A stretch of DNA of 5,576 nucleotides, from positions 1-5,576 of the forward strand of contig JANWHL010000064.1 in assembly GCA_025450405.1 (NCBI GenBank), in the 5' to 3' direction. Source of the DNA: Ktedonobacterales bacterium. Its GTDB lineage: Bacteria > Chloroflexota > Ktedonobacteria > Ktedonobacterales > JADMIN01. The notes under the pieces are model-generated. The model searched no databases and was not told the DNA's origin. It saw nothing but the letters and a program-made list of their open reading frames with translations. Made by a program: the position numbers and the translations under genes. Shown here in pieces: positions 3,591 through 5,576 of this stretch; positions within the stretch are counted from its first letter, which is position 1; each line of letters begins with the position of its first letter.

Positions 3591-5576
3591 TCGCGCGTGT
3601 GCCAGTCACCCCGGCCCGCGGTCTCGCGGCCTCCAACGGCCGCACGCGTCCCGCCCGCCGCGCCTGGATCCGTCGCATTCGGCTGATCAACTGGCACGGC
3701 CACGAGAACGCGATCTTCGACGTGCTCGGCGACATGCTCGCCATCATCGGCGAGAACGGCTCGGGCAAGTCGCTGATCCTCGATGCCATCGATTGGGCGC
3801 TCTTCCCCGCCCCGAACAAGCAATTCAACGCCGCGGCGCGCGAGGGCGGACGCACCAGCCGCCGCACGCTCAGCAACACGATCCTCTTCTTCGATCCCCA
3901 CGGCGTTGAACGGCCCGATCGCGGCTGGCGCCGGCAGCGCACCGTCGGCTATTGCGCCTGCGAGGTGGAGCACGAGGGTGAGGGCCGGTGGGTCTATGGC
4001 GCCGCCGCCGCCGCCACCCCGCATGCCGCCCATCCGTGGTACTACGCGCTCCCCGGTGGACTTGACCGCATCGTCTTCCTCGACACGACGCCGCATGGGC
4101 TCGTGCCCCTGCAAATGCAGGAGTTCCGCGAACGCAACGCCGAGCTCATCACGGCCGGAGGCGCCGTCTACAACGCCTCGCAGGCCGAAGACTACAATCG
4201 CCTGGTCGCGCGGCGCCTGCTAAACATCGAGGGCGCCGACTGGCAGCGCCGCTACGACGCGCTCTATGACGTGCTGCACCGCATGCTCGGCCTCAAGGTG
4301 GACGACACGCTGGTGGCGGACCCGAGCGGAGTCGTGCGCCAGTTCCTCCCGGTGGTGGACCGTCCCCACCTGGAACGGCTCGTGGAGGGCCTGGAAGGCA
4401 TTCAGCGCATCCACCGCGATATCGAGGAGTATGGCAAGCTACGCTCGACGCTGGCCGAGGTGGTGGAGGCGCGCAGGCGCTACCACGAGGCGGTTCTGCA
4501 TCACGCGGGCCTCACCTGGCTCCGCACCGCCTGGACCGCCGACGACGCCGGGCAGGCACTCGCCGCCGCCGATGAGGCATTGCGCGACGCGGAATCCGCC
4601 GCGCGCCAGGCGGAGGCCGAGGAAGAGGCCGCGGACGCCGAGCAGCACGCGGCCCGCCGCGAGCTGGACGCGCTCCAGCAACTCCACCAGGGCGACATCG
4701 TCCAGGCGGTCACGCACGCCAACGAAACACTCGCCAGCACGCAGCGCGAACAGGATCGCTCCGCGCGCGACCTCCGCCAGGCCGAAGAGCGCCTGCGCCG
4801 TTCCGAGTCATCGGTGTCGGCGGCACGCGAGTCGATCGAGGGCGAAGAGCGTGAGGCTGGAGCGCGTCTGGCCGATCTGCGCGCCCGCGCCCAGGCGGCC
4901 CTGGGCGGGATCGCCCCGGCGCTGGTGGGTGCCTGGACAGGCCTGGCGGGTGCGGTAGGCGATCAGGATGCCGCCGACGAGCTCCATGCCGCCTGGGTCG
5001 CGGTCGACGCCGAGCTGGAAGCGCTGAACGCCCGGGCCGCACGTCTCGCCGAGCGTGGCGCTGAAGTGGCCGCCGCGCGCCAGACCGAGCGCGACGCCCG
5101 TGCGCAGCACGAGGCCGCCGCCCAGGCCGTCCAGACCGTACGGCAGGGACTGTGGGCGCGCTGGGACCGCATGGTCCAGCGCTGGCCGGCGGGGGCGGGT
5201 GACGCCCCCGGTGGCGAGCCCAGCACGATGGTCCTGCCCTCGCTCGCGGAGTCGGGGCAACGCGACCTGGACGCCGCGCACGCCGAGGTGCGCGAGCGTA
5301 GCGCCGAGGCAGCCCGCCTTGCCGTTCACCTGGACGAGCTGGAGGCGCGCGTCGCGGCGGTGGAGACCGAGCTAGCGGGGCTCCAGGTTGAGCCGCCCGC
5401 GCCCCTTTCCAGGGAGCGCGATCACGCGCTCCGCATGCTTCGGGACGTGGATCCCGACGTAGCACCGCTCTACCTGCTGGTGGACCTCGCGCCCGACGCC
5501 GCGCGCTGGTCGGACGCGCTGGAGGCGCTGCTGGCCCATCGGGACGCGCTGACACTGCTGGCGCTGGCGGTGCCCA
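3587..5576 (+). CDS. jetC: Wadjet JetC-like SMC-family ATPase, N-terminal half (cut by window edge)
   Basis: JetC is the MukB/SMC-like motor of Wadjet; with JetA and JetB it extrudes DNA loops by ATP hydrolysis and presents small circular DNA to the JetD nuclease. The frame is open for 663 codons to the window end. Residues 1-26 are a basic, probably disordered leader. The ABC head follows: IRRIRLINWHGHENAIF, then LAIIGENGSGKSLILDAIDW with Walker A GENGSGKS at 55-62 (Lys61 and Ser62), and the F-N-A-A-A-R segment at 80-85 typical of this family just after the first helix. Residues 260-305 and about 320-600 are long Ala/Glu/Arg heptad-rich helices, the coiled coil. Residues 610-663 (LYLLVDLAPDAARWSDALEA region, Trp641) match the start of the hinge-like segment that interrupts the coiled coil in JetC/MukB-like proteins. 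The signature motif and Walker B would lie in the missing C-terminal half. SbcC/Rad50-type ATPases are the main alternative, but the KITE/kleisin-like neighbours favour JetC. Confidence 0.85.
   Translation, partial: MIARVPVTPARGLAASNGRTRPARRAWIRRIRLINWHGHENAIFDVLGDMLAIIGENGSGKSLILDAIDWALFPAPNKQFNAAAREGGRTSRRTLSNTILFFDPHGVERPDRGWRRQRTVGYCACEVEHEGEGRWVYGAAAAATPHAAHPWYYALPGGLDRIVFLDTTPHGLVPLQMQEFRERNAELITAGGAVYNASQAEDYNRLVARRLLNIEGADWQRRYDALYDVLHRMLGLKVDDTLVADPSGVVRQFLPVVDRPHLERLVEGLEGIQRIHRDIEEYGKLRSTLAEVVEARRRYHEAVLHHAGLTWLRTAWTADDAGQALAAADEALRDAESAARQAEAEEEAADAEQHAARRELDALQQLHQGDIVQAVTHANETLASTQREQDRSARDLRQAEERLRRSESSVSAARESIEGEEREAGARLADLRARAQAALGGIAPALVGAWTGLAGAVGDQDAADELHAAWVAVDAELEALNARAARLAERGAEVAAARQTERDARAQHEAAAQAVQTVRQGLWARWDRMVQRWPAGAGDAPGGEPSTMVLPSLAESGQRDLDAAHAEVRERSAEAARLAVHLDELEARVAAVETELAGLQVEPPAPLSRERDHALRMLRDVDPDVAPLYLLVDLAPDAARWSDALEALLAHRDALTLLALAVP

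Noticed and set aside
3783..4223. Second + frame inside jetC
   Set aside because: Ser/Pro/Arg-rich shadow of the Walker A-containing frame, which is open through the whole region and has the correct codon bias.

Overview
The window is GC-rich bacterial DNA. Its real genes have a heavy G/C preference at third codon positions and good Shine-Dalgarno sequences. It carries the first three genes of a four-gene Wadjet-type (JetABCD, also called MksBEFG or EptABCD) SMC defence operon on the + strand. A divergent gene, cut by the left edge, encodes a phosphotransferase. Codon composition and the style of the intergenic repeats recall high-GC Chloroflexota, but there is no taxonomic marker here, so that is only a guess.

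Layout: bases 1-238 (minus strand) hold the first 79 codons of an APH/homoserine-kinase-type-II-like phosphotransferase, starting at GTG behind GGGAGG. Bases 239-533 are a divergent intergenic region with one plausible extended -10 promoter and a small GC hairpin facing the operon. Bases 534-2531 encode a 665-residue protein, called the JetA kleisin mainly from position and general architecture. It has a long Pro/Ala/His-rich C-terminal tail. Bases 2532-2699 are a 168-base gap packed with hairpins, G-runs and a perfect 3 x 9-bp tandem repeat. Bases 2700-3590 encode a 296-residue JetB (KITE) candidate whose two folded parts are separated by a low-complexity linker of about 70 residues. Bases 3587-5576 hold the N-terminal 663 codons of JetC, an SMC-like ATPase with a clear Walker A motif (GENGSGKS), a long coiled coil and the start of the hinge-like region. 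It starts in an ATGA overlap with jetB and runs off the right edge.

In characterised Wadjet systems, JetA, JetB and JetC form a MukFEB-like DNA loop-extruding motor that recognises small circular DNA such as plasmids, and JetD (a TOPRIM/topoisomerase VI A-like nuclease) cuts it. JetD would be expected just downstream and is not in the window. The system is a known class rather than a new one. The less ordinary points are the repeat-filled gap between jetA and jetB, the disordered additions to JetA and JetB, and the mutually exclusive hairpins at the jetA stop codon. All functional calls come from reading motifs and gene order by eye; no database search was run.
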